From Micromonosporaceae bacterium (GTDB lineage Bacteria; Actinomycetota; Actinomycetes; Mycobacteriales; Micromonosporaceae), in assembly GCA_019690055.1 (NCBI GenBank), contig JADGGF010000013.1:1-21495 (forward strand): a stretch of 21,495 nucleotides of DNA. Reading direction: 5' to 3'. How positions within the stretch are numbered: position 1 is the stretch's first letter; every line of letters begins with the position of its first letter. This document shows, piece by piece, positions 1 to 7,252 of the stretch. The notes beneath the pieces are model-generated. The model saw only the letters and a list, made by a program, of their open reading frames with translations. It was not told the origin of the DNA and did no database searches. A program made the translations under genes and the position numbers.

Positions 1-1
1 T

Positions 2-265
2 ATCTGGGGCCGGGACGGGCTGGACCGCCGCACCCGGAGCTGCATCACCCTCGCCCTCCTCGCCGCCCTGGGCCACGAGGCGGAGCTGGCCATGCACGTG
101 CGGGCGGCGCTGCGCAACGGGCTGACCCCGGACGAGATCAAGGAGGTGCTCCTACAGGTCGCGGTCTATGCCGGCGTGCCGGCGGCGAATTCGGCGTTCG
201 CGGTGGCTCAGCGTACGCTCTGCGAACAGGACCCAGCTGATCCGCCGGCCGCCGACCGGCGGTGA
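2..265 (+). CDS. pcaC: 4-carboxymuconolactone decarboxylase, C-terminal part (5' end outside window)
   Basis: The reading frame is open from the window edge to TGA at 263-265, giving 87 visible residues. The motifs HVRAAL, EIKEVLLQVAVYAGVPAAN and SAFAVA are the conserved end of PcaC. PcaC decarboxylates 4-carboxymuconolactone to 3-oxoadipate enol-lactone in the protocatechuate branch of the beta-ketoadipate pathway (family knowledge). In many actinomycetes PcaC is the C-terminal half of a PcaD-PcaC fusion called PcaL. The missing upstream sequence would decide between PcaC and PcaL. The IclR regulator begins 24 nt downstream, matching the known pcaL-pcaR order. The last 13 residues after the conserved core are a non-conserved tail. 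Confidence 0.9.
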   Translation: MWGRDGLDRRTRSCITLALLAALGHEAELAMHVRAALRNGLTPDEIKEVLLQVAVYAGVPAANSAFAVAQRTLCEQDPADPPAADRR

Positions 266-289
266 CCGAGCCGGCAGAGGGGAGGGGGC

Positions 290-1057
290 GTGACTGAGCC
301 GACGGAGTTCGTGCAGTCGCTGGACCGCGGTCTCGCGGTGATCAGGGCATTCAACGCCGACAACCCCGAGCTGACGCTCAGCGACGTGGCCCGGGCGACC
401 GGGCTGAATCGGGCCTCGGCGCGGCGGTTCCTGCACACGCTCGTGGAGCTCGGCTACGTGCGCACCGATGGGCGTCTCTTCGCGCTGCGACCGAAGGTGC
501 TGGAACTGGGCTACGCGTACCTGTCCAGCCTGTCGCTCCCCGAGGTCGCGATGCCGCACCTGGAGCAGCTGGTGGAGAAGGTGCACGAGTCCTCCTCGGT
601 CTCGGTACTCGACGGCGACGAGGTGGTCTATGTCGCGCGGGTGCCGACGCGGCGCATCATGCGGGTCTCGATCGCCGTCGGCACCCGGTTCCCGGCCTAC
701 GCCACATCGATGGGCCGGGTCCTGCTCGCCGGTCAGACCGACGAATGGCTCGACGGCTACTTCGCCAACGCGTCCCTGTCCCGCATCACCGCCAACACCA
801 TCGTCGACGCCAAGCGCCTGCGGGCCGAGCTGCGCCGGGTTCGCCGCGACGGCTACGCCCTGGTCGATCAGGAGCTGGAGGAGGGGCTGCGGTCGATCGC
901 GGCGCCGATCCGTGACGGCGACGGCCGGGTGATGGCCGCGATCAACATCTCCGCCCACGCGAGCCGGGCCACCCTCGAGAGCATGCGGGAGAACCTGCTC
1001 CCGCCGCTGCTGGAGACCGCGGCCGCCATCGAAGAGGACCTCCGCGCGACCCGGTGA
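290..1057 (+). CDS. pcaR: IclR-family regulator, PcaR-like
   Basis: This 255-residue protein has the normal IclR length. An N-terminal winged helix-turn-helix lies at about residues 8-70, with the recognition helix in DVARATGLNRASARRFLHTL. The IclR effector domain follows (about 80-250): RIMRVSIAVGTRFPAYATSMGR, then RRDGYALVDQELEEGLRSIA, then the closing APIRDGDGRVMAAINISAHA. These segments resemble PcaR/PobR/PcaU, which respond to beta-ketoadipate-pathway intermediates and control pca genes (family knowledge). The GTG start at 290 follows a purine-rich ribosome site (GAGGGGAGGGGG). The gene probably shares a transcript with pcaC. It may control only the pca operon, because the palindrome shared by the downstream genes looks TetR-type and is not known to be an IclR site. 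Confidence 0.88.
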   Translation: MTEPTEFVQSLDRGLAVIRAFNADNPELTLSDVARATGLNRASARRFLHTLVELGYVRTDGRLFALRPKVLELGYAYLSSLSLPEVAMPHLEQLVEKVHESSSVSVLDGDEVVYVARVPTRRIMRVSIAVGTRFPAYATSMGRVLLAGQTDEWLDGYFANASLSRITANTIVDAKRLRAELRRVRRDGYALVDQELEEGLRSIAAPIRDGDGRVMAAINISAHASRATLESMRENLLPPLLETAAAIEEDLRATR

Positions 1058-1085
1058 CGGCCAACCGCCGGGTGGGGCTTTCGGG

Positions 1086-1100
1086 CGGTGGCGGCCACCG
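1086..1100 (+). terminator. Small GC hairpin after pcaR, possible terminator
   Basis: CGGTGG and CCACCG form a perfect 6-bp stem around a 3-nt loop, 29 nt after the pcaR stop. There is no T tract, so intrinsic termination is uncertain. It is the only compact hairpin noticed directly after the pca operon. Confidence 0.3.
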
Positions 1101-1354
1101 TGCTGTGGATGGTGCCGGTATGACCGCCTGTCCCGGGTATGGCCGGGTGCTCCGGCCTGTGCGGTAAGTCCGGCCCGGCCGCAGTGACGGTGCGGCGTAC
1201 GGCCGGCCGACGCCCCTGGGTCGTCGCGGCAACCGGGTCAGGCCTGATCATGATCCTCGATTAGCCGAACCGTCTTCGCTTGTCCTGAACCACGGCCAGC
1301 GGGGACCGGGGCGATGGCGGCCGGGTGGAGGCGCCGGCCGCGGGCCTTCCGCCA

Positions 1355-1376
1355 ACCAAGCAAATGGTTGCTTGGC
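1355..1376. promoter_or_regulatory. Operator A (shared 18-bp palindrome), upstream of the monooxygenase operon
   Basis: The best 18-mer, at 1355-1372, has a perfect left half ACCAAGCA and scores 14 of 16 informative positions against ACCAAGCANNTGCTTGGT. A second, weaker copy is offset by 4 nt (1359-1376) and has the right half TGCTTGGC. Together they make a perfect 8-bp inverted repeat, CCAAGCAA and TTGCTTGG, at 1356-1375 around ATGG. It is a probable TetR-type repressor site (inference) governing the transcription unit 1597-5070. Confidence 0.72.
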
Positions 1377-1397
1377 TAAGGTGAGCGGTGCTAGTCT
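1368..1397 (+). promoter_or_regulatory. Candidate promoter of the monooxygenase operon
   Basis: TTGCTT (1368-1373) is separated by 18 nt from TAGTCT (1392-1397), an acceptable sigma-70-type pair. The -35 box lies inside operator A, so a bound repressor would block it. An alternative -10 box is TAAGGT at 1377-1382, which abuts the operator as seen at the other sites. The transcription start is therefore uncertain by about 15 nt. Confidence 0.45.
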
Positions 1398-1596
1398 GAC
1401 GCCGAGTGGCCGTTCAGTAATGCCTCCACATAGGAGTGTGGCGCATGGTTGGTTGACGATCCGGTCGACGTCCTTGTGGTCGACGAGGCGGCTCCGGCCC
1501 GTCCGTCCCGGCCGCCCTCAAGCCCGTCGATGTCGTGTTCGCCTGACCCGCCACCCGTTACGGCCGCCCCAACCAATGGCGTTTGAGGAGCGTGCG

Positions 1597-2889
1597 ATGA
1601 CCCGACAGATGCATTTCGCAGCCTTTATCCAAGGAGTGGGTGCGGCTCAGGGCGTATGGAAGTCGCCCCGGACCGACGCGGCGGCTGCCATGACACTCAA
1701 CCACTGGGTCGAGGTCGCGCAGATCGCCGAGGCAGCCTGCTTTGACGCGTTCTTTCTCGCGGATGCGCTGACGATCGGCGACCAGATTGCCGCGGACTCC
1801 ACCGAGCGTCCGGACCCGGTGGTCGTGCTCGGGGCGCTGGCCGGATTCACCCAGCGGATCGGCCTCATCGGCACGAGCTCGACGACCTACAACGAGCCGT
1901 TCACGGTCGCCCGTCAGTTCGCCACCCTCGATCACCTGACCAACGGCCGCGCTGGCTGGAACATCGTGACGACGGCGATCCAGGCGGCCGCCGGCAACTT
2001 CGGCTCGGATCCGCTTCCGGCCCACCAGGACCGGTACGAGCGGGCCGAGGAGTTCGTCCAGGTCGTCGTGGGCCTGTGGGAATGCTGGCAGGAGGACGCG
2101 ATCGTCGCGGATGTGGCATCCGGGACCTACGGAGACCTGTCCCGGATCCGGCCTCTGGACCATGTCGGCAAGTTCTTCCAGGTGAAGGGTCCCCTCCCGG
2201 TGCGGCGGTCACCCCAGGGCCGCCTCGCGCTGTCGCAGGCGGGATCGTCCGGACCGGGCATGCGGCTCGGAGCGCGGTGGGCCGATCTCACGTTCACGAC
2301 ACAGTTCGATATTGAGTCAAGTCGAGCATTCGTGCGCGAGACCCGGTCCCTGGCGACCAGCTTCGGCCGGCCGAGCAACGCGCTCAAGGTGCTGCCGGGG
2401 ATCATGCCGATCGTTGGCGCGACCACGGCCGAGGCCCGGGAACTCGCCAACGAGTTCGCCAGCTATGTCGACATAGACAAGATTCATGCGTTCCTGTCCC
2501 ACCACCTCGGCGGGGTCGACCTGAGCGGTCTCGATCCGGACGAGCCGTTCCCGGACATCACCGACCAGCTTCCGGCGAACGCGAGCGTGTCGCGCCCGCG
2601 GCTGTACATCCAGACGGCGTTGCGCGAAAAGCTCACGGTGCGCCAACTCGCCCAACGCATGGCGATGAGCCTCGGGCACCGGCCGGTGATCGGAACGGCG
2701 GACGAGGTCGCCCAGGACCTGATCACCTGGTTCGACGCGGAGGCGGCCGACGGGTTCGTGGTCATCGCCGCCGATCTGCCGCAGGGTCTTCGGGACTTCG
2801 CGGAACACGTGGTGCCCCGGCTGCAGGACCGCGGCTACTTCCGCCGCAAGTACTCGGGTTCGACTCTGCGGGAGCACCTGGCGTCATGA
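1597..2889 (+). CDS. NtaA/SnaA/DszA-family FMN-dependent monooxygenase
   Basis: This 430-residue protein is a luciferase-fold flavin monooxygenase of the NtaA/SnaA/DszA group, close to the usual family length of about 440. Signatures are the N-terminal MHFAAFIQGVG, the W-x-x-P stretch (WKSP), SSTTYNEPFTVARQFATLDH (about 94-113) with the following LTNGRAGWNIVTT, and HQDRYERAEEF (about 143-153). Family members use reduced FMN from a separate reductase to oxygenate aminopolycarboxylates, sulfones, cyclic amides or chlorinated aromatics. The substrate cannot be read from sequence. The reductase gene follows with an ATGA overlap, giving a two-component system. I chose ATG 1597 because GAGGAG (1585-1590) sits 6 nt upstream and because homologues start at M-T-x-x-M-H-F. 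The longer in-frame extension begins inside the promoter and is not credible. Confidence 0.9.
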   Translation: MTRQMHFAAFIQGVGAAQGVWKSPRTDAAAAMTLNHWVEVAQIAEAACFDAFFLADALTIGDQIAADSTERPDPVVVLGALAGFTQRIGLIGTSSTTYNEPFTVARQFATLDHLTNGRAGWNIVTTAIQAAAGNFGSDPLPAHQDRYERAEEFVQVVVGLWECWQEDAIVADVASGTYGDLSRIRPLDHVGKFFQVKGPLPVRRSPQGRLALSQAGSSGPGMRLGARWADLTFTTQFDIESSRAFVRETRSLATSFGRPSNALKVLPGIMPIVGATTAEARELANEFASYVDIDKIHAFLSHHLGGVDLSGLDPDEPFPDITDQLPANASVSRPRLYIQTALREKLTVRQLAQRMAMSLGHRPVIGTADEVAQDLITWFDAEAADGFVVIAADLPQGLRDFAEHVVPRLQDRGYFRRKYSGSTLREHLAS

Positions 2890-4076
2890 CCGGAAGTGCC
2901 GGAGGCGGCGCGGCCACGAGCGGAGTCGATCCACAGCGGTTCCGGGAGGTGCTCGGGTGCTACCCGACCGGAGTCGCGATCGTCTCGGCCATCGGACCCG
3001 ATGGCGGGCCCGTGGGGATGGTCGTCGGTTCGTTCACCTCGGTGTCGCTGTCGCCACCGCTCGTGGCCTTCATCGCCTCGGTAACCTCCAACAGCTACGC
3101 CCGCCTGCGCGGCTCCGAGACGTTCTGCGTGAGCGTTCTCAGCGCGAGCATGGAGTCCGTGTGCCGCCGCTTCGCGGCGCATGATCCGGACAAGTGCGCC
3201 GGCCCGGCCTGCCCGCCGGCGCCGTCCGGATGCCCGATCCTCGACGGCGCGGTGGCCTGGATCGACTGCCGCGTCGTCGACCGGTACCGGGCGGGCGACC
3301 ACGACATTGTGATCGGTGAGGTTACCTCTCTCGATGTCGGGGTTACCGCCGGGCCGCTGCTGTTCTTCCAGGGCGGCTACGGCGGCTTCGACCCACGGGC
3401 GCTCGCGGCGCCGTTTCGACCGGACCTCCGCCAGCAGTTGCGGATCGCGGACCTCGCGCGTCCTCATCTCGAGGCGCTCGCGGCCCGCACCGGGCTCGAG
3501 TGTTACGCGCAGTCGGTCGCGGGCGAAGACCTGGTCATCACGGCCGCCTGCGCCAGCCACGGCCGGGCGGCGCGTACGCACCTGGGTCGCCGCCTTCCGT
3601 TCGCCGCGCCGTTCGGGGCGGTCTTCGCCGCCTTCGATCCCCAGCTCGCGGCGTTGCGGGCGGCCGTCGGTGCGCAGATCCACGGCCCGTCCTATGTGGC
3701 CGACGAGTCCCGGCTCGAGCGCGTGCGGCGGCGAGGATGGTCGATCGGGCTCCTGGCGGTCGACCACGACGCGGCCTGGCAGGAGATTTCGCTGCACGGG
3801 GAGGTGCCGGCCTCGCCGGCCATCCAGCGCCGGGTCAGCGCCGGGTTGCGGCGCATCGCCGAGGGCTACGATCCGGCCGACGACGCCATCGCGGGCGATT
3901 CGGTGGGCGTGCGGATCATCACCGCCCCGGTCCGGGACGCCGCGGGTTCGGTCGTCCAGGCGATCGCGTTGTTCGGTTTCCCGCCCCGGGTCGCCGGGGC
4001 CGCGATCCAGCAGTGGGCGGCCGAGGTCGTGGCCACGGCGAGCGCGGTCAGCCGAGACGTGGCCGCGGCGGAGTGA
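2886..4076 (+). CDS. Flavin reductase fused to an IclR-type effector-binding domain
   Basis: The protein has 396 residues, about twice the usual size of a flavin reductase. Residues about 14-172 are an HpaC/NtaB-like FMN-binding reductase: FREVLGCYPTGVAIVSA, GMVVGSFTSVSLSPPLV, SNSYARLRGSETFCVSVL and the late GPLLFFQGGYGGF. Residues about 185-392 align in order with the effector domain of the PcaR encoded at 290-1057: LEALAARTG, RTHLGRRLPFAAPFGAVFAA, RVRRRGWSIGL, then ITAPVRDAAGSVVQAIALFG. There is no room for a helix-turn-helix between the two parts. The reductase half should supply reduced flavin to the monooxygenase next door (4-nt overlap). The C-terminal half probably binds a small ligand that tunes it. 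A comparable case is the HPA hydroxylase reductase C1 of Acinetobacter, whose extra MarR-like C-terminal domain controls activity. Confidence 0.86.
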   Translation: MTGSAGGGAATSGVDPQRFREVLGCYPTGVAIVSAIGPDGGPVGMVVGSFTSVSLSPPLVAFIASVTSNSYARLRGSETFCVSVLSASMESVCRRFAAHDPDKCAGPACPPAPSGCPILDGAVAWIDCRVVDRYRAGDHDIVIGEVTSLDVGVTAGPLLFFQGGYGGFDPRALAAPFRPDLRQQLRIADLARPHLEALAARTGLECYAQSVAGEDLVITAACASHGRAARTHLGRRLPFAAPFGAVFAAFDPQLAALRAAVGAQIHGPSYVADESRLERVRRRGWSIGLLAVDHDAAWQEISLHGEVPASPAIQRRVSAGLRRIAEGYDPADDAIAGDSVGVRIITAPVRDAAGSVVQAIALFGFPPRVAGAAIQQWAAEVVATASAVSRDVAAAE

Positions 4077-4164
4077 GGGCTGGACGAAAGCTGGACGCGT
4101 TTCGGTCGGCGCACCCCGTACGTCGGCCGTAGCCACAACAAACAAAGGCCAGAGAGACGGGACA

Positions 4165-5070
4165 GTGACGAAGCGGAAAGTGACGGTGGTGACCGGCGCC
4201 AGTACCGGAATCGGCCGGGCGGTGGCGGTGCGGCAGGCCCGCGCGGGCGACAAGGTGTGGGCGCTGGTCCGCAACCCCGCCGCCTGCCCCGAGCTCGTCG
4301 AGCTCGCCGAGTCCGAGCACCTCGACCTCGCGCTGATCGAATGCGACGTCAGCCTCGACGCATCGGTTGAGCAGGCCTTCGGCGTGATCCTGACCGCGGA
4401 CGGCGCGGTGGATCGGCTGGTCAACAACGCGGGCGTCTATGCCGGCTCCACCCTTGAGGCGCACACCATGGACGAGATCCGCGCCATGTTCGAGGTGAAC
4501 TACTTCGGCGCGATCCGTTGCCTCAAGCAGGTCCTGGGCCCGATGCGGGCCGCCGGCGGTGGGGTGATCGTGGCCGTGACGTCGCAGTCGGCCCGGGCGA
4601 TCCTGCCGACCTGGGCGGCGTACGCGGGGTCGAAATGCGCGCTGGAGGGGTCGCTCGAGTCGGTCGCCATGGAGGTTCGCGAGTTCGGCATCCGGGTGCA
4701 CATCGTCGAGCCCGGGATCACCCTCACGGCGATGCGCGGCAAGATCAAGCCCCGGGTCAACCCGCCCGCCTATGACCGGCTTGTCACGCGCTACCGCACT
4801 CTGGTCGCCGCGGATCGTACCGCCAGCATGGCGCCCGATGACGTCGCGCAGGCCATCCAGTCGGTGCTGTCCGACCCGTCGAGCCCGTTCCGTACCGTCG
4901 TGGGAGCGGACGCGGTGCGCAACATCGCACTCCGGCAGCGGCTGAGTGACGAGGCCTGGGTCGCGCTGTTCGCCCAGGAATCGGACGACGCGTTCTACAC
5001 CACGTGGGCGCAGTTGGCCGGCGTTCCCGATCCGCGCAGCCGGGCCGACGAGTCGCTCGTCGACCCGTGA
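4165..5070 (+). CDS. Short-chain dehydrogenase/reductase (classical type)
   Basis: This is a 301-residue SDR with a complete catalytic set: nucleotide motif TGASTGIG (10-17), NNAG (87-90), Ser140, Tyr153 and Lys157 in YAGSK. The long C-terminal tail after residue 250 and the phrase IVEPGITLTAM resemble the subgroup containing 17-beta-HSD1-like oxidoreductases rather than FabG. It should interconvert an alcohol and a ketone with NAD(P)H. The GTG start at 4165 follows a moderate purine stretch (AGAGAGACGGGA). The 88-nt gap from the reductase gene has no operator, so I place it last in the monooxygenase operon. The substrate is unknown. Confidence 0.85.
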   Translation: MTKRKVTVVTGASTGIGRAVAVRQARAGDKVWALVRNPAACPELVELAESEHLDLALIECDVSLDASVEQAFGVILTADGAVDRLVNNAGVYAGSTLEAHTMDEIRAMFEVNYFGAIRCLKQVLGPMRAAGGGVIVAVTSQSARAILPTWAAYAGSKCALEGSLESVAMEVREFGIRVHIVEPGITLTAMRGKIKPRVNPPAYDRLVTRYRTLVAADRTASMAPDDVAQAIQSVLSDPSSPFRTVVGADAVRNIALRQRLSDEAWVALFAQESDDAFYTTWAQLAGVPDPRSRADESLVDP

Positions 5071-5125
5071 CGGCGACGGCTGGTCACCGAGGCCCGTCTG
5101 TGGGAGGCCCCGAGCGATCTCGCTG

Positions 5126-5148
5126 ACCGAGCAAGCGATTGGTAGGGT
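5126..5148 (+). promoter_or_regulatory. Operator B with overlapping -10 box
   Basis: ACCGAGCAAGCGATTGGT (5126-5143) matches 13 of 16 informative positions of the shared palindrome. Its last base is the first base of TAGGGT (5143-5148), a TANNNT -10 box. The expected transcription start, 6-7 nt further on, falls at about 5155, the first base of the next gene's GTG codon. A repressor bound here would cover the promoter. Confidence 0.68.
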
Positions 5149-5154
5149 TGGGTC

Positions 5155-6018
5155 GTGGCCCTGAGTCTTGGCGTGATGCCCGTCCTCTCCGGTCGGGTCG
5201 CCTCCGATCCGCAGGTCGTCGCCGATCTCGTCGGGACCGTCGAGGAACTGGGTTGTGAGTCGATCTGGGCCGTCGAGCACGTGGTGATCCCGGACACTTA
5301 TGCATCGACATACCCCTACGATCCGAGCGGGCGGATGAGCCTCGGGCCCGGCGACGACGTCCCGGACCCGCTGCACTGGCTGACGTTCGCCGCGGCCCAC
5401 AGCCGCTCGATCCGGCTGGGCACCGCCATGCTGATCCTGCCGGAGCACAATCCGGTCCATCTGGCCAAACGTCTGGCCACCGTGGACGTGCTCAGCGGTG
5501 GCCGGCTCATCGCCGGGGTCGGCGTGGGCTGGTTGAAGGAGGAATACGACGCCGTCGGCGTCCCGTTCGCCGATCGGGGCCGCCGCGCCGACGAATACCT
5601 CGCGGCCATGCGTGCGCTGTGGACGCAGCGGCCGGCCTCATTCGCTGGCACGTACGTGAACTTCGCCGATGTCCATTGCGAGCCACGGCCCGTGCGCGCC
5701 GGTGGCGTGCCGATCGTGGTCGGTGGCCACAGTCCAGCCGCGATCCGGCGGGCGGCCCGCTTCGGTGACGGGCTCTACCCGCTGGGCATCCGCGTGACGG
5801 AGTGGCCGGCGCTGGTGGAGCGCCTGCGCCGGGAATGCGAGCTCGCTGGTCGCGATCCGGCCGAGGTGGAGTTGACCGCGCCGGCGCCGAGCCGGCCGGC
5901 GGCCGCGCGGGCGCGGGGCGGGCGCGGGGCGGCCCCGCGCATCATGCGGGTCCAGCTCGGCTCGCTGCCGGCCGTGCGCGACGACGTGACTCGCTATCGG
6001 GACACCGTTCTCCCGTGA
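5155..6018 (+). CDS. LLM-class oxidoreductase, probably F420-dependent (TIGR03619-like)
   Basis: This 287-residue luciferase-like protein has WAVEHVVIP (about 38-46), the conserved stretch at about 98-126 (HNPVHLAKRLATVDVLSGGR followed by GVGVGW), DEYLAAMRALWT, and GVPIVVGGHSPAAIRRAARFGDG. These fit the actinobacterial F420-type LLM subfamily, which does hydride-transfer chemistry on unknown substrates. The cofactor is inferred from family. Residues about 242-262 are rich in Ala, Arg and Gly and poorly conserved, but the frame resumes correctly with RIMRVQLGSLPAVRDDVTRY, so I see no frameshift. The GTG start has no Shine-Dalgarno sequence and fits a leaderless mRNA from operator/promoter B. 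The thiolase follows after 16 nt. Confidence 0.83.
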   Translation: MALSLGVMPVLSGRVASDPQVVADLVGTVEELGCESIWAVEHVVIPDTYASTYPYDPSGRMSLGPGDDVPDPLHWLTFAAAHSRSIRLGTAMLILPEHNPVHLAKRLATVDVLSGGRLIAGVGVGWLKEEYDAVGVPFADRGRRADEYLAAMRALWTQRPASFAGTYVNFADVHCEPRPVRAGGVPIVVGGHSPAAIRRAARFGDGLYPLGIRVTEWPALVERLRRECELAGRDPAEVELTAPAPSRPAAARARGGRGAAPRIMRVQLGSLPAVRDDVTRYRDTVLP

Positions 6019-6034
6019 GCAGGAGGAGGAAGCA

Positions 6035-7252
6035 ATGCCGGAGGCAGTGATCGTCGCGGCCGCGCGGTCGCCGATCGGTCGGGCGAACAAGGGCTCGTTG
6101 GTGACCATGCGCCCCGATGACCTCGCGGCCGCCATGGTGCGGGCGGCGCTGGATCAGGTGCCGGCCCTCGACCCCCATGAGATCGAGGATCTTATGATTG
6201 GCTGCGCCCAGCCCGCAGGTGAGCAGGGCTACAACATCGCCCGGATCGTGGCGCTGCAGCTGGGTCTGGACGATGTCCCCGGCACGACCGTGCACCGCTA
6301 CTGCGCCTCGTCCCTGCAGACGACCCGCATGGCCTTCCACGCGATCCGGGCCGGCGAGGGCAGCGTCTTCGTCTCCGCCGGGGTGGAGTGCGTCTCCCGC
6401 TACGGTAAGGGCAAGGCCGATGGGATGCCGGACACCAGGAATCCCATCTATGACCGCGCGCAGGAGCGCACCCAGCGCCGCATCGAGGATCCGGGCGACG
6501 GCTGGGACGATCCGCGAGCGCGGGGAGAGCTGCCCGATGTCTACATCGCCATGGGCCAGACCGCCGAGAACGTGGCCCAGCTCAAGGGGATCAGCCGGGC
6601 CGAGCAGGATGAGTTCGCCGTGCGGAGCCAGAACCTCGCGGAGAAGGCCATAGCCGACGGCTTCTGGTCGACCGACATCACTCCCGTGACGCTGCCGGAC
6701 GGCACGGTCGTGAGCCGGGACGACGGGCCGCGGCCGGGCGTGACGCTGGAGAAGGTCAGCACCCTCGAGCCGGTCTTCCGCCCCGGGGGCACCGTCACCG
6801 CCGGCAACTGCTGCCCCCTCAACGACGGGGCGGCAGCGTTGGTCATCATGAGCGATGTCCGGGCCCGTGAGCTGGGCATCACCCCCTTGGCCCGCATCGT
6901 CTCCACGGCCGTCTCGGCCCTGAGCCCGGAAATCATGGGGCTGGGCCCGATCGAGGCGAGCCGGTTGGCGCTCCAGCGGGCCGGCCTGGCCCCGCAGGAC
7001 ATCGATCTGGTCGAAATAAACGAGGCGTTCGCGGCGCAGGTCATACCCTGCATCCGGGAAATCGGGTTCGACCCGGAGCGGGTCAACGTCCACGGTGGAG
7101 CGATCGCGCTGGGGCATCCCTTCGGCATGACGGGTGCCCGCATCACGACCACGCTGATCAACGCCCTTCGCTTCCGGGACAAGCAGTTCGGCCTGGAGAC
7201 GATGTGCACCGCCGGCGGCCAGGGCATGGCCATGGTCATCGAGAGGCTGTGA
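6035..7252 (+). CDS. Acetyl-CoA acyltransferase (thiolase), FadA3-like
   Basis: This 405-residue thiolase is full length and has all catalytic elements: nucleophile Cys90 in HRYCASS, NEAF, His361 in GGAIALGHPFG, and Cys391 in ETMCTAGGQG. The N-terminus (PEAVIVAAARSPIGRANKGS) and the long loop with NPIYDRAQERTQRR resemble the mycobacterial FadA3-type beta-oxidation thiolases from memory. It should cleave a 3-oxoacyl-CoA to acetyl-CoA plus a shortened acyl-CoA. ATG 6035 is preceded by an excellent ribosome site, AGGAGGAGGA (6021-6030). It is the second gene of the operator B unit. Its last 17 nt overlap the end of the convergent MFS gene. Confidence 0.92.
   Translation: MPEAVIVAAARSPIGRANKGSLVTMRPDDLAAAMVRAALDQVPALDPHEIEDLMIGCAQPAGEQGYNIARIVALQLGLDDVPGTTVHRYCASSLQTTRMAFHAIRAGEGSVFVSAGVECVSRYGKGKADGMPDTRNPIYDRAQERTQRRIEDPGDGWDDPRARGELPDVYIAMGQTAENVAQLKGISRAEQDEFAVRSQNLAEKAIADGFWSTDITPVTLPDGTVVSRDDGPRPGVTLEKVSTLEPVFRPGGTVTAGNCCPLNDGAAALVIMSDVRARELGITPLARIVSTAVSALSPEIMGLGPIEASRLALQRAGLAPQDIDLVEINEAFAAQVIPCIREIGFDPERVNVHGGAIALGHPFGMTGARITTTLINALRFRDKQFGLETMCTAGGQGMAMVIERL

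Larger units (their letters stand above)
1058..1596. other. 539-nt intergenic region with operator, promoter and long leader
   Basis: No convincing gene lies here on either strand. The first 290 nt show only a small GC hairpin and a 10-bp palindrome at 1246-1255. The right part carries the operator at 1355-1376, a candidate promoter, and about 190 nt of probable 5' leader before the monooxygenase start at 1597. The leader contains a very short reading frame (ATG at 1445, stop at 1454-1456, peptide M-V-G). It is preceded by AGGAG at 1432-1436, which sits in the loop of a CCACA/TGTGG inverted repeat (1426-1441). Confidence 0.6.

Noticed and set aside
290..1057. PcaR as the regulator that binds the shared palindrome
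   Set aside because: The repeated 18-bp perfect-dyad architecture looks like a TetR-type site, and PcaR-type proteins normally act on pca promoters. It remains possible but nothing in the sequence supports it.
1246..1255. GATCATGATC palindrome as an operator
   Set aside because: Single 10-bp palindrome with no second copy noted and no promoter element beside it.
1372..1596. N-terminal extension of the monooxygenase from 1372
   Set aside because: It would start inside the operator/promoter, shows no conserved residues, and the ATG at 1597 has an ideal GAGGAG ribosome site.
2835..4427. Long open frames on the minus strand opposite the reductase and SDR genes, and similar ones such as 6541-8592
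   Set aside because: They are Arg/Gly/Pro-rich, lack recognisable motifs and lie opposite or out of frame with well-supported genes. High GC content keeps such frames open by chance.
5860..5950. Possible frameshift near the end of the LLM oxidoreductase
   Set aside because: The Ala/Arg/Gly-rich stretch looks unusual, but conserved residues on both sides are in the same frame and total length is normal.
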